From the NCBI RefSeq assembly GCF_000496755.2, contig NZ_AYKS02000051.1:1-18267 (forward strand): a stretch of DNA of 18,267 bases, written 5' to 3'. Every line of letters starts with the position of its first letter. Positions within the stretch are counted from its first letter, which is position 1. The notes under the pieces were generated by a model. That model searched no databases and was not told the DNA's origin. It saw nothing but the letters and a program-made list of their open reading frames with translations. Source of the DNA: Serratia sp. DD3. GTDB taxonomy: Bacteria > Pseudomonadota > Gammaproteobacteria > Enterobacterales > Enterobacteriaceae. The translations under genes and the position numbers were made by a program. Positions 1 through 7,302 of the stretch are shown here, in pieces.

Positions 1-1
1 A

Positions 2-76
2 TGGCTGGGGTACCTGGATTCGAACCAGGGAATGCCGGTATCAAAAACCGGTGCCTTACCGCTTGGCGATACCCCA
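2..76 (-). tRNA. tRNA-Gln (anticodon TTG)
   Basis: Read on the minus strand, this 75-nt gene starts TGGGGTATCGCC and ends with an encoded CCA (complement at 2-4). The acceptor stem TGGGGTA/TACCCCA, the T arm GGTTCGAATCC and the seven-base anticodon loop TTTTGAT are all visible, with the anticodon TTG at 42-44. It matches my recollection of E. coli glnU/glnW nearly base for base. It is the third tRNA of the cluster read from the promoter at 314-342, and the cluster may continue past the left edge. Confidence 0.97.
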
Positions 77-104
77 CCTGCTGTATACACAACGACGAAA
101 GAGA

Positions 105-189
105 TGGTGCGGGAGGCGAGACTTGAACTCGCACACCTTGCGGCGCTAGAACCTAAATCTAGTGCGTCTACCAATTTCGCCACTCCCGC
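105..189 (-). tRNA. leuW: tRNA-Leu (anticodon TAG)
   Basis: This is an 85-nt minus-strand gene with acceptor stem GCGGGAG/CTCCCGC, the long variable arm typical of class II tRNAs, T arm GAGTTCAAGTCTC and an encoded CCA (complement at 105-107). The anticodon loop is TTTAGGT with anticodon TAG (complement at 153-155). The anticodon stem is CTAGA/TCTAG, whereas E. coli leuW as I recall it has CCAGA/TCTGG, so one pair appears to have changed compensatorily. It sits between tRNA-Met and tRNA-Gln, as leuW does in the E. coli metT-leuW-glnU cluster. Confidence 0.97.
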
Positions 190-198
190 AAAAAAAAG

Positions 199-275
199 TG
201 GTGGCTACGACGGGATTCGAACCTGTGACCCCATCATTATGAGTGATGTGCTCTAACCAACTGAGCTACGTAGCC
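199..275 (-). tRNA. metT: tRNA-Met, elongator (anticodon CAT)
   Basis: This is a 77-nt minus-strand gene with acceptor stem GGCTACG/CGTAGCC, D arm AGCTCAGTTGGTTAGAGC, anticodon loop CTCATAA (CAT, complement at 239-241), T arm CAGGTTCGAATCC and an encoded CCA (complement at 199-201). Base pair 1-72 is a standard G-C and the sequence follows E. coli metT, so I call it the elongator rather than the initiator. It is the first gene of the cluster, about 35 nt downstream of the -10 box. Confidence 0.97.
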
Positions 276-313
276 ATCTTTTTTGCGTTACCTTCATCGG
301 CGTTGCGGGGCGC

Positions 314-342
314 ATTATGCGTATATGGTCGTTTTGCGTCAA
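314..342 (-). promoter_or_regulatory. Sigma-70 promoter of the tRNA-Met/Leu/Gln cluster
   Basis: On the minus strand a -35 TTGACG (337-342) is followed by a 17-nt spacer and a -10 CATAAT (314-319). A GC-rich discriminator GCGCCCCGC comes immediately after the -10. Such a discriminator is the known signature of stringently controlled stable-RNA promoters. The hexamers and spacer are close to ideal, and the position fits the downstream tRNA genes. Confidence 0.88.
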
Positions 343-443
343 CTAATTTTTTCCCGAAAAAGCGACTGAGTGTGTTGTTTGTCTGGGTTGTGAACAGTCT
401 GTCTATAAAATAGACAAATAAAAGAATTACTGCTGAAAAACAT

Positions 444-469
444 CAACAAAAGGGGGAGTCGTCTCCCCC
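444..469 (-). terminator. Rho-independent terminator after asnB
   Basis: On the minus strand a perfect 7-bp stem GGGGGAG/CTCCCCC with loop ACGA is followed by TTTTGTTG and further T-rich sequence. It starts 8 nt after the asnB stop and separates asnB from the tRNA promoter. Confidence 0.85.
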
Positions 470-477
470 ATGAGATA

Positions 478-2142
478 TCACTGATAGGCGGATTGGTGTA
501 CCCCTACCGCTCGGCCAGACGGGTCGTCCATCTTTTTGAAGGACTCATCCCATTCAATGGCTTTGGCCGACGAACAGGCGACGGAGGGGCCACCGGGAAC
601 ACATTCGGCGGCGCTGGGCAGAGGGAATAACTGTTCGAAAATGTCACGATACAGGTAACCTTCTTTTGACGTCGGCGTATTGTATGGGAAGCGGAATTGA
701 GCTGTTTCCAACTGTTGATCGCTGATCTGTTTGGCGGCCACTTCTTTTAAAGTATCAATCCAACTGTAGCCAACCCCATCAGAAAACTGCTCTTTCTGGC
801 GCCAGGCGACGCTGGCTGGCAGATAAGACTCGAAACATTCACGGAGAATGTGTTTTTCCATTTTGCCGTTGCCGCACATTTTGTCTTTCGGGTTGATGCG
901 CATGGCCACATCGAGAAATTTTTTGTCCAGGAAGGGAACACGGGCTTCGACTCCCCAGGCCGACATGGCTTTGTTGGCACGTGCGCAGTCGTACATATGC
1001 AGTGCCAATAGCTTACGCACCGTCTCTTCATGGAACTCTTTGGCATTGGGGGCTTTATGGAAGTATAAATAACCACCAAATACTTCATCGGCACCTTCCC
1101 CTGATAGCACCATTTTAATGCCCATCGCCTTGATTTTACGGGACATCAGGTACATCGGTGTTGAGGCGCGAATCGTGGTCACATCATAAGTTTCAATATG
1201 GTAAATCACATCACGGATGGCATCGAGCCCCTCTTGTACCGTGAAGTGAAGCTCATGGTGTACCGTGCCGAGGTGATTAGCCACCTGTTGCGCCGCTGCC
1301 AGATCCGGTGAACCCTCCAGGCCAACGGCAAAGGAGTGCAGTTGCGGCCACCAGGCTTCGCTACGCTCATCATCTTCCACACGACGGGCGGCATATTTTT
1401 TGGTAATGGCCGAGATCACGGAGGAATCTAGCCCGCCAGAAAGCAGCACCCCATAGGGGACATCGGACATCAGGTGGCTTTTCACTGACTCTTCCAATGC
1501 ATCACGCAGTGCATTGGCGTCAGTGGTGTTATCGGCCACATTAGCAAAGTCGAACCAGTCGCGCTGATAATATTGGCGAATTTCTCCCTCTTGGCTCCAG
1601 AGATAGCTACCCGCCGGGAACTCTTTGATGCTGCGACATATCGGTACCAGCGCTTTCATTTCAGAAGCCACAAACAGGTTGCCATGTTCATCATGCCCCA
1701 TATAGAGCGGGATGATACCCAGATGGTCACGACCAATCAGATAAGCATCTTTTTCTGCATCATAGAGGGCGAAGGCAAACATGCCCTGCAGTTCATCCAG
1801 AAAGCCCGGTCCTTGTTCCTGATACAGCGCCAGGATCACTTCACAGTCGGAAGCGGTTTGGAATGCATAACGGTCACTTAATTGCTGGCGCAATGCCTGG
1901 TGATTATAAATTTCCCCGTTCACTGCCAAAATATGGTTACCTGCCGCGTTGTAGAGCGGTTGAGCGCCATGATTCACATCAACAATCGACAGGCGTTCAT
2001 GAGCAAGAATCGCTTTATCACTGGCATAGATACCGGACCAGTCAGGGCCGCGGTGGCGCATCAGGCGCGACAACTCCAACGCTCTTTTACGCAATTCAAG
2101 CGGATCAGACTTCAGATCGAGCACGCCAAAAATAGAACACAT
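478..2142 (-). CDS. asnB: Asparagine synthetase B (glutamine-hydrolysing)
   Basis: The enzyme makes asparagine from aspartate, ATP and glutamine in the cytoplasm. The protein starts MCSIFGV. Cys2, exposed after removal of Met, is the nucleophile of the N-terminal class II glutaminase domain (about residues 1-200), where RHRGPD and the GRDHLGIIPLY motif are seen. The C-terminal synthetase domain carries the ATP-pyrophosphatase loop LLSGGLDSS and then LSGEGADEVFGGY. I chose the ATG at 2140-2142, not an upstream in-frame ATG at 2190, because Cys2 must be N-terminal, a GAGGAG ribosome site lies just before it, and the result is exactly the E. coli length (554 aa). It lies downstream of nagD on the same strand with a 288-bp gap and ends at a strong terminator, so it is probably its own transcription unit. 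Confidence 0.97.
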   Translation of the reverse strand: MCSIFGVLDLKSDPLELRKRALELSRLMRHRGPDWSGIYASDKAILAHERLSIVDVNHGAQPLYNAAGNHILAVNGEIYNHQALRQQLSDRYAFQTASDCEVILALYQEQGPGFLDELQGMFAFALYDAEKDAYLIGRDHLGIIPLYMGHDEHGNLFVASEMKALVPICRSIKEFPAGSYLWSQEGEIRQYYQRDWFDFANVADNTTDANALRDALEESVKSHLMSDVPYGVLLSGGLDSSVISAITKKYAARRVEDDERSEAWWPQLHSFAVGLEGSPDLAAAQQVANHLGTVHHELHFTVQEGLDAIRDVIYHIETYDVTTIRASTPMYLMSRKIKAMGIKMVLSGEGADEVFGGYLYFHKAPNAKEFHEETVRKLLALHMYDCARANKAMSAWGVEARVPFLDKKFLDVAMRINPKDKMCGNGKMEKHILRECFESYLPASVAWRQKEQFSDGVGYSWIDTLKEVAAKQISDQQLETAQFRFPYNTPTSKEGYLYRDIFEQLFPLPSAAECVPGGPSVACSSAKAIEWDESFKKMDDPSGRAVGVHQSAYQ

Positions 2143-2309
2143 AATGACTCTCCTCATACTCTTGATAAATTGATACCTGATGTTATTCATCTGGCTGGGC
2201 CGTGGGCATGATGATCACCCCATGGCTTTACTGATGATGAAAATGCGGCTAAACCTGGGGTGAATGCAAGAGATTTAACTTTATGACGGAAAAAATTTAG
2301 CAGAGAGGA

Positions 2310-2338
2310 TTTATAATTAGCGAATATTCAGTTTTTAA
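2310..2338 (-). promoter_or_regulatory. Possible asnB promoter
   Basis: On the minus strand TTAAAA (2333-2338), a 17-nt spacer and TATAAA (2310-2315) make a reasonable sigma-70 promoter. It lies in an AT-rich stretch and implies an asnB leader of roughly 160 nt. It rests on hexamer match only. No operator was recognised in the rest of the 2143-2430 gap. Confidence 0.38.
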
Positions 2339-2385
2339 GCTAAAAAACTATTGAATCGTTAATTTTTAAGTGGGGTGACCTGATT

Positions 2386-2415
2386 GCCTATGGTGCAGCC
2401 ATGCCGCCATAAGCC
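2386..2415 (-). terminator. Weak hairpin just after nagD
   Basis: Downstream of the nagD stop, GCTTATGG pairs with CCATAGGC (8 bp including one G-T wobble) around a 13- to 14-nt loop. There is no T-tract, so intrinsic termination is doubtful. It may instead be a 3' stabilising structure or a Rho-assisted end of the nag operon. Confidence 0.3.
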
Positions 2416-2430
2416 ATCAAGCCAGCCTGA

Positions 2431-3183
2431 CTAAAAGATGCTGATATCAGCGACGGAAGGGTAGATGTAGCTGGGGCGGAATGGCATGTTTTCAACATCG
2501 TTCAGTGTAGAAACACCCGATAACACCAGTACGGTGGCTAAACCCGCCTGGAAGCCAGCCAGAATATCGGTGCGCAGGTTATCGCCAATAATCACCGTGT
2601 CCTCTGAGTGCGCCTGCATTTTATTCAGTGCCGCTCGGATAATCCACGGGCTGGGTTTACCCACGTAAAAAGGTTTACGTCCGGTGATCTTCTCAATAGG
2701 GGAGCAGAGTGCGCCGCAGGCAGGGACAAAACCGTGTCCATGGGTATCCGGATTGGTGGCAATAAAGCGCGCCCCATTACTGACGAAGTAGGCGGCTTTA
2801 TGGATCATGTCCCAGTTGTAGGAGCGAGTCTCACCAACGATAACAAAGTCCGGATTGATGTCGGTAATGGTAAAACCGGCTTTATAGAGTTCATGGATCA
2901 GCGCGCCTTCACCGACCACATAGGCTTTTTTACCTTCCTGACGGCGCAGAAAATCCGCCGTGGCCATGGCTGAAGTGTAAAACGCGTTTTCTGGTACTTC
3001 CAACCCGGCGGCGCTAAAACGGTTAGCCAGGTCTTGTGCGGTTTGCGAAGGGTAGTTAGTCAACACCACCAACGGCATTCCTTTTTCCTGAATGCGCGCC
3101 AGAAACAGATCGGCACCGGCAATCGGAGTATTGTCATGCAATAACACGCCGTCGATGTCACATATCACATTTTTAATCGTCAT
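2431..3183 (-). CDS. nagD: HAD-family nucleotide phosphatase NagD/UmpH
   Basis: This is a 250-aa HAD-superfamily (subfamily IIA) phosphatase. In E. coli the orthologue dephosphorylates UMP and other nucleoside monophosphates, and no direct role in GlcNAc breakdown is established. Motif I is DIDGVLL near residues 9-15 (nucleophile Asp9, acid/base Asp11). Motif II is LTNYPS. FYVGKPSPWII holds the motif III lysine, and IIGDNLRTDILAGFQAG is motif IV. Length equals the E. coli protein. It is the last gene of nagBACD, but here a 247-bp gap with a palindromic repeat separates it from nagC, far more than I recall for E. coli. The ATG at 3181-3183 has no clear Shine-Dalgarno sequence. Confidence 0.95.
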   Translation of the reverse strand: MTIKNVICDIDGVLLHDNTPIAGADLFLARIQEKGMPLVVLTNYPSQTAQDLANRFSAAGLEVPENAFYTSAMATADFLRRQEGKKAYVVGEGALIHELYKAGFTITDINPDFVIVGETRSYNWDMIHKAAYFVSNGARFIATNPDTHGHGFVPACGALCSPIEKITGRKPFYVGKPSPWIIRAALNKMQAHSEDTVIIGDNLRTDILAGFQAGLATVLVLSGVSTLNDVENMPFRPSYIYPSVADISIF

Positions 3184-3231
3184 GGTGGCTGGTTCTCATA
3201 GTGATGGTTCTTCCCCCGGCAACAGAGTTGC

Positions 3232-3291
3232 TATACCTATCGGCATTCAAGCTATACGGTATTGGCCGCAACATGGATGAACTTGGGTATA
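3232..3291. repeat. 60-bp palindromic repeat between nagC and nagD
   Basis: The element begins TATACC and ends GGTATA, so its termini are inverted. Its right half (3268-3291) matches the right half of the element before nagB (6992-7015) at 21 of 24 positions. It contains ATTCAAG, as the other copies do. The rest of the 3184-3429 gap shows only a weak CGACAA/TTGTCG hairpin (3380-3404) and no gene that I can support. Confidence 0.65.
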
Positions 3292-3429
3292 CAAATATTG
3301 ATGAGAAGCCATGCAGCGGTAGCCACAATAGCGGGTCATCAAGGCGGAAAGAGCAGAGCATAGCGGGTCTATATGTCCTCGACAATGGTTTAATCGATTT
3401 GTCGGCACGGGGCATGGCTGTAACCTGAA

Positions 3430-4668
3430 TTAGTCATCGCAGATGGCGTGGCCTTCCAGTAACCGTTGTAGCAGTACGCCATTGAGCATTGCCCGTTTAA
3501 CCAGGGCAAAAGCACCAATGGCGGAACGGTGATCAAGTGCTGAAGTGACCACCGGTAGATCCTTGCGGAACGCCTTTAGCACCTGGGTGTTGATACAGCG
3601 CTGAATAGCCGGTAGTAACACGTTCTTAGCTTCGATAATTTCGCCAGCAATCACCACTTTTTGCGGATTAAACAGGTTGATGGCGATGGCGACCGCTTTA
3701 CCCAGGTAACGGCCAACATGTTCGATGACTTCACTGGCTAGGGGGTCACCCTGGTTGGCTGCTTTGCAGATAGCGCTGATACCGCAATCATCCGGCGTCA
3801 GTTTGCTGGGATAGCCCTGTGCCAGCAAGTGGCGCACGCGATTTTCGACAGCGGCATTGGCCGCGACAGTTTCCAGACAACCGAAATTACCGCAGTGGCA
3901 GCGCTCCCCCAACGGGTCGATTTGGATATGACCAATTTCACCCACGTTGCCATTGTTGCCGAGAAATATCTGGCCGTTAACGATGATCCCGGCCCCGGTA
4001 CCCCGGTGCAGACGCACCAGAATGGAGTCTTCACAATCGCGAGTGGCGCCAAAATAGTGCTCGGCAAGGGCTAGGCTGCGGATATCGTGCCCGACAAAAC
4101 TGGTGACGCTAAAACGCCGTTGCAGGCCGTCAACCAGTGCCCATTTATTGACAGTGATATGTGGCATGTAGTGAACGATGCCTAAAGCGGGGTCCACCAG
4201 ACCGGGCAGAATAACCGCAATGGCGATCAGCTCGTGCAATTTGCGCTGATAACTGGTGAGAAACTGCTCAATGGCATGGAACAGGGCATTTTCCAGTGTT
4301 TCCTGTGTCCGTTCCGGCAAAGGATAGTGCTCCTCACCGAGGGACTTGCCGCTCATGTCATACAAGGTGATGGTGGCATCGTGCCGACCAAGGCGGACCG
4401 CCACCGTATGAAAATGGCGGGTTTCAGTCACAATGGAAATAGCACGGCGTCCACCGGTAGAGGCTTGCTGTTCAACTTCTTTGATCAGCCCACGCTCCAA
4501 TAGCTGGCGAGTAATTTTAGTGATGCTGGCGGGAGCAAGTTGGCTAAGTTCAGCAATCTGAATGCGTGAAATAGGGCCTTGCTGGTCAATCAGGCGATAA
4601 ACTGCGGCGCCATTGAGTTGCTTAACTAAATCAATATTCCCTATCTGCGTCTGTCCGCCACTCTTCAT
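3430..4668 (-). CDS. nagC: NagC, ROK-family transcriptional repressor
   Basis: NagC represses the nag genes and, in E. coli, other amino-sugar and chitin genes. It is released by GlcNAc-6-phosphate. The N-terminal winged helix-turn-helix is at about residues 30-60 (SRIQIAELSQLAPASITKIT). The ROK sugar-binding domain follows, with HRGTGAG and the zinc site GERCHCGNFGCLE. I chose the ATG at 4666-4668 (412 aa, MKSGGQTQIGN); a TTG one codon upstream is also possible. Neither start has a good ribosome site. The C terminus runs about seven residues past my recollection of the E. coli end (LLEN), finishing GHAICDD. The gene is cotranscribed after nagA in E. coli; here a 249-bp hairpin element separates them. 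Confidence 0.96.
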   Translation of the reverse strand: MKSGGQTQIGNIDLVKQLNGAAVYRLIDQQGPISRIQIAELSQLAPASITKITRQLLERGLIKEVEQQASTGGRRAISIVTETRHFHTVAVRLGRHDATITLYDMSGKSLGEEHYPLPERTQETLENALFHAIEQFLTSYQRKLHELIAIAVILPGLVDPALGIVHYMPHITVNKWALVDGLQRRFSVTSFVGHDIRSLALAEHYFGATRDCEDSILVRLHRGTGAGIIVNGQIFLGNNGNVGEIGHIQIDPLGERCHCGNFGCLETVAANAAVENRVRHLLAQGYPSKLTPDDCGISAICKAANQGDPLASEVIEHVGRYLGKAVAIAINLFNPQKVVIAGEIIEAKNVLLPAIQRCINTQVLKAFRKDLPVVTSALDHRSAIGAFALVKRAMLNGVLLQRLLEGHAICDD

Positions 4669-4705
4669 CAATAGATTTGCTCGCTAGTTGTCACTGGATA
4701 TCAAT

Positions 4706-4954
4706 TATACCCGTCACCAATGAAGCTGAAGCGGTGTTGGCTACAGTTATTCGCCTCTTCCCTAAGGCCCACCCCGTTGGGGCCGCTGCAAGCAGCGTTA
4801 AAATCCGTTAGAAATCACTTCTCTGTGATTTTCCCTTCGGGCCTGGCTTTGCCGCGTTACTCGGCCTAAGCCAGGCCTCGCTCTAAAGAGCCAGCACAAG
4901 CGCTGTTCAAAACGCAGCGCGTTTTGTCTCGCAACTTCATTGGGCTTGAGTATA
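4706..4954. repeat. 249-bp multi-hairpin repeat element between nagA and nagC
   Basis: Terminal inverted repeats of about 23 bp (4706-4728 and 4932-4954) agree at 17 of 23 positions and share TATAC at the ends and AATGAAG inside. Internal stems are CCCC/GGGG (4772-4782), CGCTGC/GCAGCG (4784-4797), AAATCAC/GTGATTT (4812-4831), GCCTGGCTT/AAGCCAGGC (4841-4876), GCTCT/AGAGC (4880-4891) and CAAAACGC/GCGTTTTG (4908-4926). No coding potential was seen. The right end overlaps the last codons and stop of nagA. It looks like a non-autonomous, MITE-like or RNA-structured intergenic repeat, and it is transcribed if nagBAC is one operon. Confidence 0.75.
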
Positions 4955-6091
4955 AACCTCATGGCCGTTAACCCAGGTTTGCGTAACCTGGTAATCGCGG
5001 GTGAAGGCGGTCAGGTTGGCCACTTTGCCGGCGGTGATAGAACCCAAACGCCGCTCTACGCCAATGGCCCGTGCCGGATACAGTGTTGCCATACGCAGTG
5101 CTTCGTCCAGAGCGATACCCGCATGCTCCACGGTGTTACGCACCGCGTCGATCATCGTCAGAGCGGAACCACTTAGCGTACCGTTTTCATCAACACATAA
5201 TCCATCACGATAGTATATGGTTTTGCCAGCAAAAATAAATTGGTCTATATCCGCTCCGGCAGGTGCGGTGGCATCTGTCACCAGCACCAATTTGTCACCT
5301 TTGAGCCGTTTGGCATTACGAATACTCGCCCAGGCGACATGGTGGCCATCGGCTATGATACCGGTATAGACGTCTGGCGTATCAAAAATGGCCCCGACCA
5401 AGCCAGGTTCACGGCCAGTAATGTAGGGCATGGCATTATAGAGGTGGGTGGCGAAGGTACACCCAGCCGCGAAGCCGTTACGCGCTTGCTGATAAGTGGC
5501 ATTAGAGTGCCCCGAAGAAACCACAATACCGGCGTCCGCCAGTTGTTTAATCACTTGGGGCTCAACCATTTCCGGAGCCAAGGTCACTTTGGTGATGACA
5601 TCGGCATTGGCCCACAGATAGTCGATCATCTCAGTGGTTGGCTGGCGGATAAACGCCGGGTTGTGTGTGCCTTTTTTTACCGGGCTCAGGTAAGGGCCTT
5701 CCAGGTGCAAACCCAGCGCTTGATTGGGATGCTTTTGCAGATAAGCACGCATAACATTGACGGCGTGCTTCATAAAATCGTCACTGCAGGTGATCAGCGT
5801 AGGCAGATAGCTGGTACAACCGGATTTCTCGTTGGCGCGCTGCATGATTTCCAGTGTTTCTTCTGAAATAGCGTCAAGGGAATCGTTAAATTGCACACCG
5901 CCACAGCCATTAAGCTGCACGTCAATAAAACCGGGGGCTAACATGGCACCACCCAGATCACGAGTTTCGATACCTTCCGGTAACTCAGCCAGTGGGCAGA
6001 CCTGGTCAATCAGGCCACCAGCAACGACCACGGCATGGTCATCAAGTATATCGTGACCAGTGAAGATCCGGCATTGGGTTAAAGCAAACAT
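4937..6091 (-). CDS. nagA: N-acetylglucosamine-6-phosphate deacetylase
   Basis: NagA hydrolyses GlcNAc-6-P to GlcN-6-P and acetate, the first committed cytoplasmic step of GlcNAc use, and so removes the NagC inducer. It is a 384-aa amidohydrolase-fold protein (E. coli 382). Visible landmarks are [11 protein letters not shown], the metal-ligand glutamate in LHLEGPYLS, histidines in SSGHSNAT and [11 protein letters not shown], and the catalytic aspartate in VTDATAPAG. The ATG at 6089-6091 has a GGGGG ribosome site and lies 18 nt after nagB, so the two are clearly cotranscribed. The last codons (YTQAQ and TGA) lie inside the terminal repeat of the downstream element. Confidence 0.97.
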   Translation of the reverse strand: MFALTQCRIFTGHDILDDHAVVVAGGLIDQVCPLAELPEGIETRDLGGAMLAPGFIDVQLNGCGGVQFNDSLDAISEETLEIMQRANEKSGCTSYLPTLITCSDDFMKHAVNVMRAYLQKHPNQALGLHLEGPYLSPVKKGTHNPAFIRQPTTEMIDYLWANADVITKVTLAPEMVEPQVIKQLADAGIVVSSGHSNATYQQARNGFAAGCTFATHLYNAMPYITGREPGLVGAIFDTPDVYTGIIADGHHVAWASIRNAKRLKGDKLVLVTDATAPAGADIDQFIFAGKTIYYRDGLCVDENGTLSGSALTMIDAVRNTVEHAGIALDEALRMATLYPARAIGVERRLGSITAGKVANLTAFTRDYQVTQTWVNGHEVYTQAQ

Positions 6092-6109
6092 GTAGCCCCC
6101 TATAAAAAT

Positions 6110-6910
6110 TTAAAGACTATTAACGCTTTCCGCTTCTAATTCGCGGAAGTATTTCACGGTTTTCACTTTCAGTTCCATAGTGGAAGGTTCATCACACACC
6201 ACTACAGACTTAGGATGCAGTTGCAGGCAACTGATGGTCCACAGGTGGTTAATACAGCCTTCCACTGCCGCTTCCAGCGCCTGAGCTTTGCCACGGCCAG
6301 TCACCAGAATCATCACTTCTTCCGCATCCAACAGCGTACCCACACCCACCGTCAGGGCATACTTGGGTACCAGGCTGACATCACCGCCGAAGAAACGTGA
6401 GTTGGCAATACGCGTCTCTTCGGTCAGTGTTTTGATCCGGGTACGCGAAGCCAGAGAAGAAGCGGGTTCGTTAAAAGCAATGTGCCCATCAACCCCCACG
6501 CCCCCCATAAACAGGTTAACTTTACCGTAAGATTTCATTTTTTCTTCGTACAGACGGCACTCTTCGTTAACATCTGGCGCGTTACCATCCAGCAGATTGA
6601 TATTTTCATCTGGAATATCAATATGATCAAAGAAATTATTATACATGAATGAGTGATAGCTTTCCGGGTGTTCCTGCGGTAGGCCGACATATTCATCCAT
6701 ATTAAAAGTGACCACGTGCTTGAAGCTGACTTCACCCGCTTTATGCATCGCAATCAGGTGTTTATAGGCTTCCAACGGGGTGCCACCAGTAGGTAGGCCA
6801 AGTACGAATGGGCGATCAGCCGTTGGGTTGAATGCATTAATCCGCTGGACGATGTGGCGTGCAGCCCATTTGCCGACGTGTGCGGTATCTTGTAGGGGGA
6901 TCAGTCTCAT
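6110..6910 (-). CDS. nagB: Glucosamine-6-phosphate deaminase
   Basis: NagB converts GlcN-6-P to fructose-6-P and ammonia, feeding glycolysis; the E. coli enzyme is a hexamer activated by GlcNAc-6-P. The protein is 266 aa, the E. coli length. It shows [16 protein letters not shown] with catalytic Asp72, and [14 protein letters not shown] with the active-site Asp, His and Glu. I chose the ATG at 6908-6910 ([10 protein letters not shown]) over an upstream in-frame start at 6943 because it matches the family N terminus and has AGAGGTG just before it. It leads the nagBACD operon and diverges from nagE. A 74-bp palindromic repeat lies in its leader. Confidence 0.97.
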   Translation of the reverse strand: MRLIPLQDTAHVGKWAARHIVQRINAFNPTADRPFVLGLPTGGTPLEAYKHLIAMHKAGEVSFKHVVTFNMDEYVGLPQEHPESYHSFMYNNFFDHIDIPDENINLLDGNAPDVNEECRLYEEKMKSYGKVNLFMGGVGVDGHIAFNEPASSLASRTRIKTLTEETRIANSRFFGGDVSLVPKYALTVGVGTLLDAEEVMILVTGRGKAQALEAAVEGCINHLWTISCLQLHPKSVVVCDEPSTMELKVKTVKYFRELEAESVNSL

Positions 6911-6941
6911 TGTACACCTCTTGGTAGAATAAACCTTAGCC

Positions 6942-7015
6942 AAACCCGTGGTTATTCAAGTTGCAGCACCTGACTTTGCTATTGCCTTCCTGCAACGTGA
7001 ATGAACTAGGGTATA
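6942..7015. repeat. 74-bp palindromic repeat in the nagB leader
   Basis: Arms ACCCGTGGTTATTCAAGTTG (from 6944) and, inverted, ACCCTAGTTCATTCACGTTG (from 7014) agree in most positions and flank a short centre. The right half is nearly the same as that of the nagC-nagD element, and ATTCAAGTTGCAG (6954-6966) recurs with one change at 13221-13233. It lies between the probable nagB promoter and the nagB start codon, so it would fold in the 5' leader. Confidence 0.68.
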
Positions 7016-7071
7016 ATACTCTGTAAGCGTAACTTAGCTTTATGACGTTCGCGTAGGCATTACGCTCAGTG

Positions 7072-7092
7072 ATTTTTTGTATGATAAAATAA
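7072..7092. promoter_or_regulatory. Candidate NagC operator, nagB side
   Basis: An AT-rich dyad with TTTG at 7076-7079 and AAATA at 7087-7091 lies just downstream of the presumed nagB -10. It shares the pattern TTTG-N7-AAATA with the box at 7166-7186, exactly 94 bp away. In E. coli NagC binds two such sites in this divergent region and loops the DNA. The assignment rests on pattern and spacing and is not proven. Confidence 0.5.
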
Positions 7093-7099
7093 GTTTTGT

Positions 7100-7105
7100 A
7101 TTATG
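7100..7105 (-). promoter_or_regulatory. Possible nagB -10 box
   Basis: Read on the minus strand this is CATAAT, placed about 46 bp from the CRP site centre and right beside the nagB-side NagC box. No good -35 hexamer stands 17 nt upstream, which would fit an activator-dependent promoter. Confidence 0.35.
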
Positions 7106-7121
7106 GCTAGCATTCTGCGGA

Positions 7122-7137
7122 TTAAAGCGTGCTTTAA
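7122..7137. promoter_or_regulatory. Perfect dyad TTAAAGC-GT-GCTTTAA
   Basis: This 7-2-7 perfect inverted repeat lies directly next to the CRP site in the nagB/nagE divergent region, between the two NagC-like boxes. No regulator was recognised for it. It may contribute to the architecture, or simply be the -35 region of nagB. Confidence 0.4.
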
Positions 7138-7156
7138 AGTGATTCAAATCACAAAA
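7135..7156. promoter_or_regulatory. CRP (cAMP receptor protein) site, nagB/nagE
   Basis: The core GTGA-TTCAAA-TCAC is a perfect dyad within a 22-bp window, against the consensus TGTGA-N6-TCACA (left first base is A, right half complete). In E. coli CRP binds between nagB and nagE and activates both. The position between the two NagC-like boxes fits that arrangement. Confidence 0.8.
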
Positions 7157-7165
7157 ACAGCGGTT

Positions 7166-7186
7166 TTAATTTGCGATGCGAAATAT
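7166..7186. promoter_or_regulatory. Candidate NagC operator, nagE side
   Basis: ATTTGCGATGCGAAAT (7169-7184) has outer dyad arms ATTT/AAAT and lies in an AT-rich setting, as NagC boxes do. TTTG (7170-7173) and AAATA (7181-7185) are in the same register as in the nagB-side box. It stands about 31 bp from the CRP centre on the nagE side. Confidence 0.55.
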
Positions 7187-7302
7187 TTTTTTTACACTCC
7201 ATCATGCGTAATTAGCACCATACAAAATGATTTCTAAAAAGTAGTGAACTTGCTTAATAAACTACTAAATCAGGTCCGTTTGCGGACCAAATAGGGGGAA
7301 GG

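Noticed and set aside
4706..4954. An insertion sequence or riboswitch between nagA and nagC.
   Set aside because: No transposase frame exists in the block, and I recognised no known riboswitch core (for example the glmS ribozyme core). A non-coding palindromic repeat fits better.
5240..5866. A 208-codon open frame on the plus strand opposite nagA.
   Set aside because: It lies wholly within nagA on the other strand, has no recognisable domain and no ribosome site, and nagA is unmistakable in its own frame. It is a shadow frame of a GC-balanced gene.
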